Positions 8,652 to 16,718 are shown, numbered from the stretch's first letter. The stretch: 64,000 bases of DNA from Neobacillus massiliamazoniensis (GCF_001048695.1 NZ_CVRB01000007.1:98700-162699), one strand, 5' to 3'. Program-made: numbers and translations. Notes: a model not told the origin generated them from the sequence alone.

Positions 8652-9890
8652 GTGAACAAAAAAATCCTAATAATTTCTTCTGATTACACAGGTCACGGGC
8701 ATAAAAGCATAGCTGAATCATTACAAGAAAAAATTGCTGAAAATGAGCAAATACAAATACATGTTGTGGATGGCTTCTCATTAGGAGGATCTGCATTATT
8801 AAATATTGGTAAATCTTATGGTCCAATTACAAGATATTCTGCCCAATTATGGAATGCAATATGGCATGTTTCTGCAATGAATTCTTATGCGATAGACAAA
8901 GGTGTAGAAAATCTGATTAAAGACGATTTTATGGTTTTATTGGATGAAGTAAAACCAGATGTAATCTTGTCGATTCACCCAAACTTTAACGGTTCAGTTA
9001 TTAACATTTTAAGAAAAGAAAGAATTCAAATTCCTTTTGGCACTCTTATTGCGGATTTGGTTAATATTTATCCATTGTGGTGCGATCCCAGAGCTGACTT
9101 TATTTTATGCCCGACTAAGGAAGCAAAGCTAAAATGCTTAGAATATGGCGTGCCTAAAGAAAAAATTCATGTAGTGGGATTCCCTGTTCGAGAGAGATTC
9201 CTGGGTCATCAAAATAAAACATTTGAAATTAAATCTGAACTTAACTTTTTAATAATGAGTGGCGGCGAAGGCGTAGGGGATATGAATACGATTGCGGAAA
9301 ACCTGCTGAATCACTTTGATTGCACAGTGACAATCATTGCGGGAAGAAATGAAACATTAAAAGCGGAGTTAGAAAACTCCCTTAAACCTCGTTTTGACAA
9401 ACGTGTAGACGTTTTAGGGTTTACCAAGAACATTCAGGATCTCATGCTTGCTGCTGATATTGGCATCATGAGAGGAAGCCCAAATACCATGTTCGAAGCT
9501 GTAGCAACAAATTTACCAATGATTATTACAGGAGCACTGCCAGGACAGGAAAAAGACAATCCGTTATTTGCAGAAAAGCATCTATTAGGTGTAAATTGTC
9601 AAGACAACGAAAATCTTAAATCGATAATCGATCAGTTATTGGCAAATGATGGAGAAAATTTGAAAATGATTATGGAATCCCAAAGAAAGTTTATCAATCC
9701 ACTTGCTGCACAAGATATATTGGATTACGTAACTTCGGCTGAAAAAGCAAAGGGGAAATCAAGGAAGAGAAGAAGAATTCATCTTGTTCTTGCTACAAGA
9801 AAATCTTTTAAAAAGTTCAAACGGAGAAAGCCTTTAAAAAAGTTCAAACGGAGAAAGCCTTTAAAAAAATTAAAACGCAGAGTCGGATAA
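8652..9890 (+). CDS. Diacylglycerol glucosyltransferase-like protein (MGDG synthase/UgtP family)
   Basis: A 412-residue GT28-type glycosyltransferase. The N-terminus KILIISSDYTGHGHKSIAESL is the family's GxGH loop. A GGEGVGD motif near 205 and IMRGSPNTMFEAVATNLPMI (sugar-nucleotide region) near 280-300 follow. Relatives transfer glucose to diacylglycerol at the inner membrane leaflet. The GTG at 8652 is chosen because GGAGGAGAG precedes it; the frame also opens further 5'. The C-terminus is unusual: a highly basic tail with repeated KKFKRRKPL units that could bind acidic lipids. With DedA and BcrC it forms an envelope-lipid cluster. Confidence 0.8.
   Translation: MNKKILIISSDYTGHGHKSIAESLQEKIAENEQIQIHVVDGFSLGGSALLNIGKSYGPITRYSAQLWNAIWHVSAMNSYAIDKGVENLIKDDFMVLLDEVKPDVILSIHPNFNGSVINILRKERIQIPFGTLIADLVNIYPLWCDPRADFILCPTKEAKLKCLEYGVPKEKIHVVGFPVRERFLGHQNKTFEIKSELNFLIMSGGEGVGDMNTIAENLLNHFDCTVTIIAGRNETLKAELENSLKPRFDKRVDVLGFTKNIQDLMLAADIGIMRGSPNTMFEAVATNLPMIITGALPGQEKDNPLFAEKHLLGVNCQDNENLKSIIDQLLANDGENLKMIMESQRKFINPLAAQDILDYVTSAEKAKGKSRKRRRIHLVLATRKSFKKFKRRKPLKKFKRRKPLKKLKRRVG
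9806..9887 (+). repeat. 27-bp tandem repeat encoding a basic tail
   Basis: Two nearly identical 27-bp units (AAAAAGTTCAAACGGAGAAA in each) and a third diverged unit encode KKFKRRKPL-KKFKRRKPL-KKLKRRVG at the end of the glycosyltransferase. Recent slippage expansion is likely. Confidence 0.8.
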
Positions 9891-9928
9891 TAGTGCTTTT
9901 TTGAAATTGAAGATGAAAAATACAATGT

Positions 9929-9953
9929 GGCTGAAGGAAATCTCAGCCTTTTT
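9929..9953 (+). terminator. Terminator after the glycosyltransferase
   Basis: GGCTGA pairs with TCAGCC around eight bases, followed by TTTTTA. Confidence 0.65.
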
Positions 9954-10080
9954 AGACTCTGTTTAACGATAATATTAATGCTTGATCCATATTAAAAGGA
10001 TCAGTATTTGGTCTTTTTGTACTTTATATATCGTTCTGATTTAACATATAATCACCTGTTCAAACTTAAAAAATGGTTAA

Positions 10081-10424
10081 TTATTTTTGGTATTCAGGAT
10101 GGTTATGACGTTTGCAACCAAAAAGATAACACGCAGTCTTTATTGATGTATCGAATTTCATTTTCGGAATATAACATTCTAAAAATCGATCATAAATTTG
10201 TTCATACGCTTTCTTTTCATCGAGCAATTCTTTAATTCGTTCCTGCTTATCACTTTCAGTCCAATCTTCATCACATTCTTCTTCATAAACATCTTTGATT
10301 TCTTCACTTTTTTATTTATAGTTTCATTTAGTAATTCTTGAGCACAAGTTAGATTATTCAAATTTACCAGCGAGTAAACATATCGACTAATCCAATTTGG
10401 ATCTTTAGCATAGATATTAGCCTA
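10081..10424 (-). pseudogene. Unidentified gene remnant with a frameshift
   Basis: The minus strand reads ANIYAKDPNWISRYVYSLVN to LLNETINK, then needs a one-base shift in the A-run (10308-10313 on the plus strand) to continue SEEIKDVYEEECDEDW, KKAYEQIYDRFLECYIPKMK and a C-terminus GCKRHNHPEYQK. The charged, acidic middle and CKRHNH end are not recognised. There is no clear start. It lies next to a right-end-like repeat and may be old cargo. Confidence 0.5.
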
Positions 10425-10462
10425 CTAAAAAGTCGGTTTCTTTCCTCCCTACTCCCTCACTC

Positions 10463-10656
10463 CTAATCAAACGTTTGATTAAATAAAAAAGAACCGAGAA
10501 GGACGTACTATCAGTACGCTTCCCGGCTCTTGAAGCCATTACATAATACATAATTATTCCCCTGCTTCTCTCCCGCTCTTCTAGCTGCTCAGATCCCAAC
10601 TTAATTACAGCAGGTACCGACTTTTTAGCCGAGGAACGAAGAAAGTGGCAGGGAGA
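10463..10656 (-). repeat. Copy B of the ~195-bp repeat
   Basis: Same order as copy A at 6601: palindrome CTAATCAAACGTTTGATTAA, terminator hairpin, then the sequence encoding PAVIKLGSEQLEERERSRGI on the minus strand. Here it continues to a complete right-end-like terminus at 10678 followed by ACAAG, which identifies the repeat as the right arm of a Tn7-type insertion. Confidence 0.65.
10489..10531 (-). terminator. Terminator in repeat copy B
   Basis: AGAACCG pairs (with one G-U type mismatch) with CGGCTCT around an inner CGTAC/GTACG stem. The minus strand continues into TTTTTTATTT. Confidence 0.65.
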
Positions 10657-10712
10657 TACGACTTTTTTCAAACATACAACAAGTGTAGATTTATAAAAAA
10701 GTTTAATAAGAA
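10657..10712. mobile_element. Junction of two Tn7-type insertions around ACAAG
   Basis: Left of ACAAG (10679-10683) is a right end which, reverse-complemented, starts TGTATGTTTGAAAAAAGTCG. To its right a left end starts TGTAGATTTATAAAAAAGTT (10684). Both resemble the right end at 17461 (TGTAGATTTGAAAGAAAGTT). The 5-bp target is the same as beside glmS. Confidence 0.6.
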
Positions 10713-12718
10713 ACAATCCAAGAATGTTGATTTTTCTTCAATTTTTTTATTTTCCAGATTATATATTTTTTGAATAAAGTTTGATCAAAATACATGTTTA
10801 TTATCACTATTTTATTTTGTAAGGTCTTTTTATTAAACTGTCCATTTGGGAGGGTGCAGTTCAGTGAGGACTGACCCCAAAGTTTCTTCATTTCTTATAG
10901 ATTATAGATCCGGGTTGAAGACACCTTTTGAATCTTTCGCAATATTCGTAATTAATTCATTTCTTAATTGTTTTGCTTTTGTATATGCATCTGTAGCCGT
11001 GTCATTACTATATTTATTTAAATACTTAATTGCTTCCTGTTTGTCTTTCTTATAAAGCTCTGTAGCCTCTTTTTCAACCGAACTTTGTTTTGCAAATAAC
11101 TGATCCTCGTAATTACCCCAATAGTTTTTCAATCCTACTCCAAGTGTGTCTGGGTTTGTTGCAGCTAAAGCAGCTGGTGCACGAAAAGCCCAGTAAGCTG
11201 ATTGATCATCATATTTGTCATTACCAAGTTTAAAAGCAGTTGGTGTGTCATATGTTCCTTGATAGAATGGTAAATAAACACTATATTCCGGGTTTGCTAG
11301 GCAAAGCCACATAACATTGGCAATATCAGCAGGCATATTAGATCTTAGTTGAATAACATGGGATTCCACTGTACGATCTACACCAACAGCACGCTCATCT
11401 TTACCTGTACTTGTAGAAGGATCATATGGAGTACCTTCATAATGAGAGCCCATGAATTTCATCACTTGTTTTGGAGTAATTTTCTGATCCGGAATCATAA
11501 ATAATGGATAACGTGTTAAATCAGCATTTTGGTTTATAGAAGGAGTAAATGTCTTTTCTCCCCACCATTCTCTACGTGTATTGTATTTTTGACCAACATC
11601 ACCGTAAGCTCCAGCAAAATCAAATTTTTGATTAATATCTTTGTCATTGTTTGGTATTAAGCCTTTTTCAACTGCATGAGAAATTAATGTTTTAGAGCCC
11701 ATGAAGTTTTTCGTGTCGGAAAGATTCACATTATCGATTCTTAATCCATTCGCAACAATTAAATAAGCATTATCAGGTACTCTTTCCGCTACCCATTGAT
11801 GTCCTGTTCCAACCTCGAAGTACCAAATTTCATTCTTATCTGCGATCGCAACGCCATTTGCTTCAGCAGAACCATACTTTTCTATGTACTTTCCTAGTAA
11901 TTCAGCACCTTCACGGGCTGTTTTAACACGTGGTAAAATCAAGGTTGGAATAACCGATTCGCTAACACCTTTTTCCACAAATGGATCAGATGCTTCTGCT
12001 TTTTTATTTGCATAAGCACTATTTGTAGCAGAAATTGCTACTCCGTATTCATTTATCCCTGCTTCTTCAAAAGGCCCTTTTGAAGGATCCCAGTCTGGTA
12101 TTGCAATATACTTATAGGATACCTTTGGTTGATCTACTGTTAGTCCAGTTTCAAATTTTAGTTTTTCCCCTGATTTATGTGTTTTACTAGGGAATACCTT
12201 GACATGTTTCGACCATGCACTAGATACGTCCTCATTTCGTGCAACCAAGACCGAACCATCTGCGGTTGCTTTTTTCCCTGCAAAAACCGATGTGCAAGCG
12301 CTTGCAGGAAAAGCAAATCCTCCAACTATTAAGGTAGTAATGGCTGCTGCTACACTTGCTTTTTTGATACGATGTAACTTCATTTGCCTTCCTCCTCTAA
12401 CATTTCTGGATTTATTTCATCGTTATTCTAGCATAATATAATAACTTTGTGATCACTTTCACATATTGTTCATATAGAAAAAAGTTAGTCCAAAATCATT
12501 TATTCAGAGGAATGGATTATCCTATTCCATCCCTCGTTTTTCTCCTTGTTTTTCAACACTCTTCAGGCTTTTCTTCCCGCTTTTTCTCCTGTTTCCTTCA
12601 TAAAAAAAGACCGAAAGGTTACCAGGCATCTATCCTGATTTTCCTTCGATCTGATTCAACCTTTTTTATTTAAGGACATACATATTTGTATCAACCCAAA
12701 GTTTTTTAGGTGGGTACA
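10684..12718. mobile_element. Possible 2.0-kb insertion carrying the C69 hydrolase
   Basis: Bounded by ACAAG on the left (10679-10683) and right (12719-12723). The left end starts TGTAGATTTATAAAAAAG. The right end, reverse-complemented, starts TGTACCCACCTAAAAAACTT; the two agree only loosely. It holds one gene on the minus strand and no transposase. The element call depends mainly on the flanking ACAAG copies. Confidence 0.4.
10902..12383 (-). CDS. Secreted C69-family (choloylglycine hydrolase/dipeptidase-like) hydrolase
   Basis: A 493-residue protein with a signal peptide (positive MKLHRIKK, hydrophobic core, AFPASA) followed directly by Cys-30 in CTSVFAGKKATADGSVL. In C69 and related Ntn hydrolases the cysteine exposed by cleavage is the catalytic nucleophile. 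ARNED, GVAISATNS and WYFEVGTGHQWVAERVPD are typical C69 dipeptidase segments. It probably acts outside the membrane on dipeptides or linear amides; the substrate is uncertain. GAGGAGGAAG precedes the ATG. It is the only gene between the ACAAG junctions at 10679 and 12719. Confidence 0.85.
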   Translation of the reverse strand: MKLHRIKKASVAAAITTLIVGGFAFPASACTSVFAGKKATADGSVLVARNEDVSSAWSKHVKVFPSKTHKSGEKLKFETGLTVDQPKVSYKYIAIPDWDPSKGPFEEAGINEYGVAISATNSAYANKKAEASDPFVEKGVSESVIPTLILPRVKTAREGAELLGKYIEKYGSAEANGVAIADKNEIWYFEVGTGHQWVAERVPDNAYLIVANGLRIDNVNLSDTKNFMGSKTLISHAVEKGLIPNNDKDINQKFDFAGAYGDVGQKYNTRREWWGEKTFTPSINQNADLTRYPLFMIPDQKITPKQVMKFMGSHYEGTPYDPSTSTGKDERAVGVDRTVESHVIQLRSNMPADIANVMWLCLANPEYSVYLPFYQGTYDTPTAFKLGNDKYDDQSAYWAFRAPAALAATNPDTLGVGLKNYWGNYEDQLFAKQSSVEKEATELYKKDKQEAIKYLNKYSNDTATDAYTKAKQLRNELITNIAKDSKGVFNPDL

Positions 12719-12823
12719 ACAAGTGTCTACTTACATTATTGTTGGTAACTAAAAAAACCGTTATTATCAAGGGTCCTACCAACATTTCCTATTTATTACA
12801 TTTACATTAATGTTGGTAACTGA
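12700..12823. mobile_element. Junction and left arm of the 4-kb element
   Basis: ACAAG (12719-12723) is followed by TGTCTACTTACATTATTGTT then GGTAACT. Two further sites follow: inverted ACCAACAT near 12779, and TACATTAATGTTGGTAACTG near 12803-12822. This fits multiple transposase binding sites in a left arm. Confidence 0.65.
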
Positions 12824-13106
12824 ATACTATACTTGAAAAGTTCCAAATTATTTCTAACATTTAATTGATGTATGTTATGGCATTATGTTTATTAATATTT
12901 ATAAATAATTCCTCAAATATAAATTGTATTAATTCTAATAATTATACATATTTGTGAAGGTGTGTTTATTTAACTAATAGATAGGTTAGTGGTTAAATTT
13001 ATCGGATAGAACCGTGGGAATTATTGAGAAAATGCGCTCTCCTTACTCTAGAAAAGCGCCCGATTGCTGAATACCTGCCTTCTAATCTAATACTTTGTAT
13101 TAGAGA

Positions 13107-13448
13107 TTAAAGTGAGCCTGAAGCTTGGCTGACCAATGACACTAGCTGCCTTAAATCAAACGTATCTCCTTTAACAAGCTTCAGTGTTTTTCTTTCCGGT
13201 GGACCATCGAACATGCCTTCAGGAAGCTCCAGCTCGGCAGCATTAAAGATCGTAAAGCTAACCGCATTTTTCGATGTCGAGATGACAGCAGCGTATTTTC
13301 CGTTTTTCAAAAAATGGGGCTTCTTATACTGAATACGTTCATTGACATCCGGTATAGCTTGGTGGACGACCTCACGTAAATTTGTAGATAGTTCTCCCTG
13401 CCATGGTTCTTTTAACGCTTTAATAAAATCGGTTACTTCCTGATTCAT
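13107..13448 (-). CDS. DUF1801/YdhG-like protein
   Basis: A 113-residue protein of the DUF1801 (YdhG/iron-chaperone-like) fold: VTDFIKALKEPWQGEL, AIPDVNERIQYKKPHFLKNG, then a strand-rich C-terminus with AVSFTIFNAAELELPEGMFD and KTLKLVKGD. The biochemical role is not established for most of the family. AAAGGAGAG precedes the ATG. It is last in the ECF42 cluster, and no matching sigma promoter is seen directly in front of it, so it is probably read with the VOC gene. Confidence 0.75.
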   Translation of the reverse strand: MNQEVTDFIKALKEPWQGELSTNLREVVHQAIPDVNERIQYKKPHFLKNGKYAAVISTSKNAVSFTIFNAAELELPEGMFDGPPERKTLKLVKGDTFDLRQLVSLVSQASGSL

Positions 13449-13500
13449 TATGCATACTCTCCTTTTTGTACGTAGTGAATTTTTTTGAATTTGGGATGGT

Positions 13501-13896
13501 TTACGGTTTGGTAATCATCCATGTAACACCGAATTTATCTATAACTTCTCCATAGTATGCGCCCCATGGCTGCAAAGCAAAGGGATACTTGTTTTCTCCT
13601 CCCTCACCAAGCTTGGCATATGCCTCTCTAGCTTCAGACTCATTGTCATAGGTTAAAGCAAGACTGATGCTGCGGCTGCTGGATACCGGTTCAAAGGAAT
13701 CGGAGATCATAAGCATATTCTTTTCAGCTACCATCAAAGACAGATGCATAACTTTATCCTTCATCGCTTCTGGAGTTCCTGGTGCCTCACCGAATGTTTT
13801 AAGTAATAGAATTTCCCCACCGAGTGACTCTACGTAAAAAGCCGCCTGGCTTCTTGCATCCTCCGACATTAGATAAGAGTTTAATTGTGCTCCCAT
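13501..13896 (-). CDS. PhnB-like VOC-family protein
   Basis: A 131-residue PhnB/glyoxalase-superfamily protein: MGAQLNSYLMSEDARSQAAF, YVESLGGEI, MHLSLMVAEKNMLMISD, and the closing PWGAYYGEVIDKFGVTWMI. Metal ligands typical of glyoxalase I are not obvious. PhnB-like proteins commonly accompany ECF42-type sigma factors. The ATG at 13896 is chosen over the longer frame because the sigma promoter at 13942-13967 lies inside the upstream extension, and AAAGG precedes this ATG. Confidence 0.8.
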   Translation of the reverse strand: MGAQLNSYLMSEDARSQAAFYVESLGGEILLLKTFGEAPGTPEAMKDKVMHLSLMVAEKNMLMISDSFEPVSSSRSISLALTYDNESEAREAYAKLGEGGENKYPFALQPWGAYYGEVIDKFGVTWMITKP

Positions 13897-13941
13897 TTTT
13901 TCAACAACCTTTCCATTTTCATTTGTCCTTCTATAAATACA

Positions 13942-13967
13942 ACGAATAAACATTGGTGAAATCGACA
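13942..13967 (-). promoter_or_regulatory. ECF42-type promoter, copy 2 (VOC gene)
   Basis: TGTCGA (13967-13962), 17-bp spacer, CGT (13944-13942), continuing TGTATTTATAGAAGGAC. Same elements and spacing as the two other copies in this cluster. Confidence 0.75.
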
Positions 13968-13982
13968 AAGGAAAAAACTTTT

Positions 13983-14405
13983 TTAAAAATTTTTTAACAT
14001 GTTGAGTTGGTCCTCTAAATCGGCTGCCATGACCAGTGTTCCAGAGTCTCGTAAGAAACCCTGATCCTCTTTGAGTTTTCGAACTTCGATTTTACCCATC
14101 GGAACCGGCATCCGTAGAGCCCAATTGAACGCCACATCTTCTGAGTTGACATCGATCAGGATATATTCCGCAATAAGCTCTTGATCTACCGGAAACGGGC
14201 CGGCCAGTATTTCCGGCTTTCCACTATCCGATGGATACATTATCCTTATCCCGGTTGAGCTTGGATGGAGTTCCTCTGCAGAAATGAGCACACCGGCGCT
14301 GGCCAAAGACTTCTTGTACGCAATCATTGCATCGATGTCTTCCTGGCTGTAATTTACCCCTGCTTCCGAGTATCCGGTCGCATTGACAATGAACATAAAT
14401 CGCAT
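13983..14405 (-). CDS. YCII (DGPF)-domain protein
   Basis: A 140-residue YCII/DGPF-family protein: MRFMFIVNATGYSEAG, IMYPSDSGKPEILAGPFP, ELIAEYILIDVNSEDVAFNW, then RMPVPMGKIEVRKL. The canonical DGPF loop is AGPF here. The start at 14405 follows AAGGAGGG, and the promoter at 14476-14504 lies upstream of it. YCII proteins are the hallmark neighbours of ECF42 sigma factors. The function is unknown and an enzymatic or sensing role is only suspected. It is paralogous to the protein at 15780-16214. Confidence 0.85.
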   Translation of the reverse strand: MRFMFIVNATGYSEAGVNYSQEDIDAMIAYKKSLASAGVLISAEELHPSSTGIRIMYPSDSGKPEILAGPFPVDQELIAEYILIDVNSEDVAFNWALRMPVPMGKIEVRKLKEDQGFLRDSGTLVMAADLEDQLNMLKNF

Positions 14406-14475
14406 TATTGTTTCCCTCCTTATGGGAAGATCACTTGAAGGCAATATTGGCTGCCGTGACTCTTCCCTTACTATA

Positions 14476-14504
14476 ACGACGATTGGGAAACCCTGTAATC
14501 GACA
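14476..14504 (-). promoter_or_regulatory. ECF42-type promoter, copy 3 (second YCII gene)
   Basis: TGTCGA (14504-14499), 17-bp spacer, CGTCGT (14481-14476), then TATAGTAAGGG. It overlaps the 3' end of the upstream sigma-factor gene. Confidence 0.7.
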
Positions 14505-14517
14505 ATGCGGTAAAAAA

Positions 14518-15783
14518 TTATTTCGATATGCGAGAATCACATTCAGCTGCCCGATTCAGTAATAGTTTCCGTTCACGCTCATTCAGGGTCATAGATGCAG
14601 CTAGTTCAAATTCTTTACGGGCTTCGTCGACCCTCCCAAGCTTTACCAGGAGGTCTCCACGAACGCTCGGTAGAAGATGGTATCCCTTTAAGGAAGATTC
14701 GGCACCGAGCTCATCAACAATCTGAAGTCCAAAGGCAGGTCCAAACGCCATAGATACGGCGACTGCCCGGTTTAATTCGACGATTGACGATGGTGTAACT
14801 CTCGACAGTGCTTCATAAAGGGCTGCAATACGGATCCAATCGGTCTCAGCAACGGTAGGTGCCTGTGCGTGACAAGCCGAAATTGCAGCCTGCAGCGAGT
14901 AAGGCCCGAGCGGCCGTCCAAGCTTCCGGCTACGCTCCAATGCCGCTAATCCGCGGCGAATTAACAATTGATCCCACTCGGCCCGGTTCTGATCCATGAG
15001 AAGAACAGGTTCGCCCATAGAGTTAACCCTCGTTTTAAAGCGCGAAGATTGAATCTCCATTAGAGCGACTAATCCATGAACTTCCGGATCATAAGGTACG
15101 ATCTCGGCCAGTACACGTCCGAGTCTCAGCGCCTCCTGACAAAGCAGGGGACGGATCCATTGATCCCCGGAGGTTGCCGAATATCCTTCGTTGAACAAAA
15201 GGTAAATCACCTCAAGTACTGCAGAAAGGCGATCTTTAAGTTCTTCTCCTGCCGGCACCTCAAAAGGAACCTTTTTGTCTCTAAGGGTTCTCTTGGCTCG
15301 GACAATTCGCTGTGCAATCGTTGCTTCAGCAGCAAGAAAAGAACGTGCAATTTCATCCGTTGTAAGCCTACATAACAAGCGAAGCGTAAGAGCTACTCTG
15401 GCCTCCTGGGATAATACCGGATGGCAGGTCATAAAAATCAGACGAAGGAGATCGTCACCGATCTCCCCGGCTAAAGTATGATCTATGTCATCCTCTGTAT
15501 ATAAATCTGTACTACGGGCGATTTCTGTGTACTTCTGATCCCGCAGTTTGGTCCTGCGAATAAGGTCGATCGCACGTCGCTTCGCCGTCGTCATAAGCCA
15601 GGCACCTGGTTTGTCTGGAATGCCGGTCTGTGGCCATTGTTCAAGGGCAATCATCAAAGCATCGTGGGCAAGATCCTCTGCGAGACCGACATCCCGTACC
15701 ATTCGAGTTAACCCCGCAATAAGCTTTGCCGACTCTATTCTCCATATTGCATCAATGGTTCGATGTGTATCGGACAAACTCAC
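14518..15783 (-). CDS. ECF42-type RNA polymerase sigma factor with C-terminal extension
   Basis: A 421-residue sigma-70-family protein. Region 2 covers about residues 10-85 (DLAHDALMIALEQWP, PGAWLMTTAKRRAIDLIRR). Region 4 covers about 110-170 (LTLRLLCRLTTDEIARSFL). A ~200-residue helical, TPR-like C-terminal domain follows (GLAALERSRKLGRPLGPYSL, AVAVSMAFGPAFGLQIVDEL). This layout with adjacent YCII genes is typical of ECF42, which uses the C-terminal domain in place of an anti-sigma factor. The ATG overlaps the YCII stop (ATGA-type), so translation is coupled. Three matching promoters suggest it drives this small regulon, including itself. Confidence 0.9.
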   Translation of the reverse strand: MSLSDTHRTIDAIWRIESAKLIAGLTRMVRDVGLAEDLAHDALMIALEQWPQTGIPDKPGAWLMTTAKRRAIDLIRRTKLRDQKYTEIARSTDLYTEDDIDHTLAGEIGDDLLRLIFMTCHPVLSQEARVALTLRLLCRLTTDEIARSFLAAEATIAQRIVRAKRTLRDKKVPFEVPAGEELKDRLSAVLEVIYLLFNEGYSATSGDQWIRPLLCQEALRLGRVLAEIVPYDPEVHGLVALMEIQSSRFKTRVNSMGEPVLLMDQNRAEWDQLLIRRGLAALERSRKLGRPLGPYSLQAAISACHAQAPTVAETDWIRIAALYEALSRVTPSSIVELNRAVAVSMAFGPAFGLQIVDELGAESSLKGYHLLPSVRGDLLVKLGRVDEARKEFELAASMTLNERERKLLLNRAAECDSRISK

Positions 15784-16214
15784 GCTTTTTTCTGCTCCTC
15801 AACCTGTTTACGAAGTGCTGCTTCTTTCGCCAGTGATTCAGGATTGTCTGTTAAGTCCTCTGCCTCGAATACCTGCCTGAGCTCAATCTCGCCCTGGCCA
15901 AACCCATGAGGGTCCGGCATACGCAGTGCCCATTCAATGGCTTCTTCTCTCGATTTGACATCAATCAGTGTATATCCTGCAATCAATTCTTTTGCCTCCG
16001 TAAACGGACCATCAATAATCTTCGGTTTAACTCCAGGTTCAGGATAGGAAATCCGGATTCCGTTTGAGCTGGGCTTGAGGCCATCAGCCGCTAGCAAGAC
16101 ACCGGCCTTTACCAATTCCTCGTTATACTTCTGCATGGCATCAATAAGCTCCTGACTGGGCACACCCCCCGCCTCTGAATCTGTTGTAGCTTTGACAATC
16201 ATCATAAATCTCAT
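15780..16214 (-). CDS. YCII (DGPF)-domain protein, first gene of the ECF42 operon
   Basis: A 144-residue YCII-family protein with the full motif: MRFMMIVKATTDSEAGGVPS, then ISYPEPGVKPKIIDGPFTEA (DGPF), KELIAGYTLIDVKSREEAIE and ALRMPDPHGFGQGEIELRQV. AGGAGG lies upstream of the ATG. It overlaps the sigma gene by four bases. The promoter at 16292-16317 places it first in the operon. The molecular role is unknown. Confidence 0.88.
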   Translation of the reverse strand: MRFMMIVKATTDSEAGGVPSQELIDAMQKYNEELVKAGVLLAADGLKPSSNGIRISYPEPGVKPKIIDGPFTEAKELIAGYTLIDVKSREEAIEWALRMPDPHGFGQGEIELRQVFEAEDLTDNPESLAKEAALRKQVEEQKKA

Positions 16215-16291
16215 TTTGTATACCTCCTATTTTTTCGTGAAGTTTCTTAACCGATGTAAAACCGTCAGGTAAGTCCGCTTCTATATATACA

Positions 16292-16317
16292 ACGAATTAA
16301 ACTTGACCGGATCGACA
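16292..16317 (-). promoter_or_regulatory. ECF42-type promoter, copy 1 (YCII-sigma operon)
   Basis: TGTCGA (16317-16312), 17-bp spacer, CGT (16294-16292), continuing TGTATATATAGAAGCGGAC. It suggests autoregulation of the sigma operon. Confidence 0.75.
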
Positions 16318-16467
16318 GCAATGTAAATTTTTTTCTCCGTATTACTTTCGGTGGCAAGCAGTAAAATACCTGTCTATCATTAAAAAGTGGAATAACAAGC
16401 AATCAATCGGGCGATACCGAAGAGACTAAACTACTAAGATTCACCCTGCTATTAACATTTAAAGGTG

Positions 16468-16499
16468 TTGTTCCACAATCTGGTCCGATTGTGGAACAA
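16468..16499. repeat. Perfect inverted repeat TTGTTCCACAATC
   Basis: TTGTTCCACAATC and its exact complement flank TGGTCC. A related half (GTTGCTCCACAATCGCGCCC) occurs near 16877. There is no T-run, so it may be a protein site or a dispersed repeat rather than a terminator. Confidence 0.55.
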
Positions 16500-16501
16500 G
16501 A

Positions 16502-16531
16502 AAAAATCCTGCATATCAACACAGGATTTTT
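16502..16531 (-). terminator. Terminator in the right arm of the 4-kb element
   Basis: AAAAATCCTG pairs with CAGGATTTTT around CATATCAACA. T-runs exist on both strands, so it can stop transcription from the glmS side. Confidence 0.65.
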
Positions 16532-16659
16532 AATCAAACTTAATTTTAAATAATCGAACTTTGTTTTAAATGAACAATCTTTTTTATAGTAGCAAAAAAG
16601 AACCAAGCGATGGACCGTTAAATCCTAACACTTGATTCTTTCTGAGTGGTAAATACATA

Positions 16660-16718
16660 TAATGTTCAGTTACCACCATTAATGTCTAGTTACTAACATT
16701 AATGTCGGTTAACACAAG
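16660..16718. mobile_element. Right end of the 4-kb element with two spaced sites
   Basis: AGTTACCACCATTAATGT (near 16668) and AGTTACTAACATTAATGTCG (16689-16708) are repeated sites matching the left-arm repeats at 12730 and 12803. GTTAAC then ACAAG (16714-16718) follows. The final TGT/ACA expected at the tip is altered. Confidence 0.6.

Larger units (their letters stand above)
12724..16713. mobile_element. Transposase-less Tn7-type element with ECF42 sigma cargo
   Basis: The left end TGTCTACTTACATTATTGTT plus GGTAACT corresponds to a right end which, reverse-complemented, reads TTAACCGACATTAATGTTAG then TAACT, with a second site (ACATTAATGGTGGTAACT) next to it. ACAAG flanks both sides, although the right boundary (16713/16714) is altered by about three bases. 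The ~4 kb between holds five minus-strand genes and no transposase, so it would need Tns proteins supplied in trans. The genes look GC-richer than their surroundings, which suggests a different donor. Confidence 0.65.

Noticed and set aside
10417..10716. 99-residue minus-strand frame over repeat copy B
   Set aside because: It runs through the transposon-type end, ACAAG and the terminator hairpin. Only the PAVIKL...ERERSRGI part looks coding-like, and it is treated as a repeat.
12449..12673. 74-residue plus-strand frame
   Set aside because: No ribosome site, Phe/Ser-rich low-complexity product and no similarity I recognise.
16403..16606. 67-residue minus-strand frame
   Set aside because: It spans the perfect inverted repeat and the terminator of the 4-kb element.
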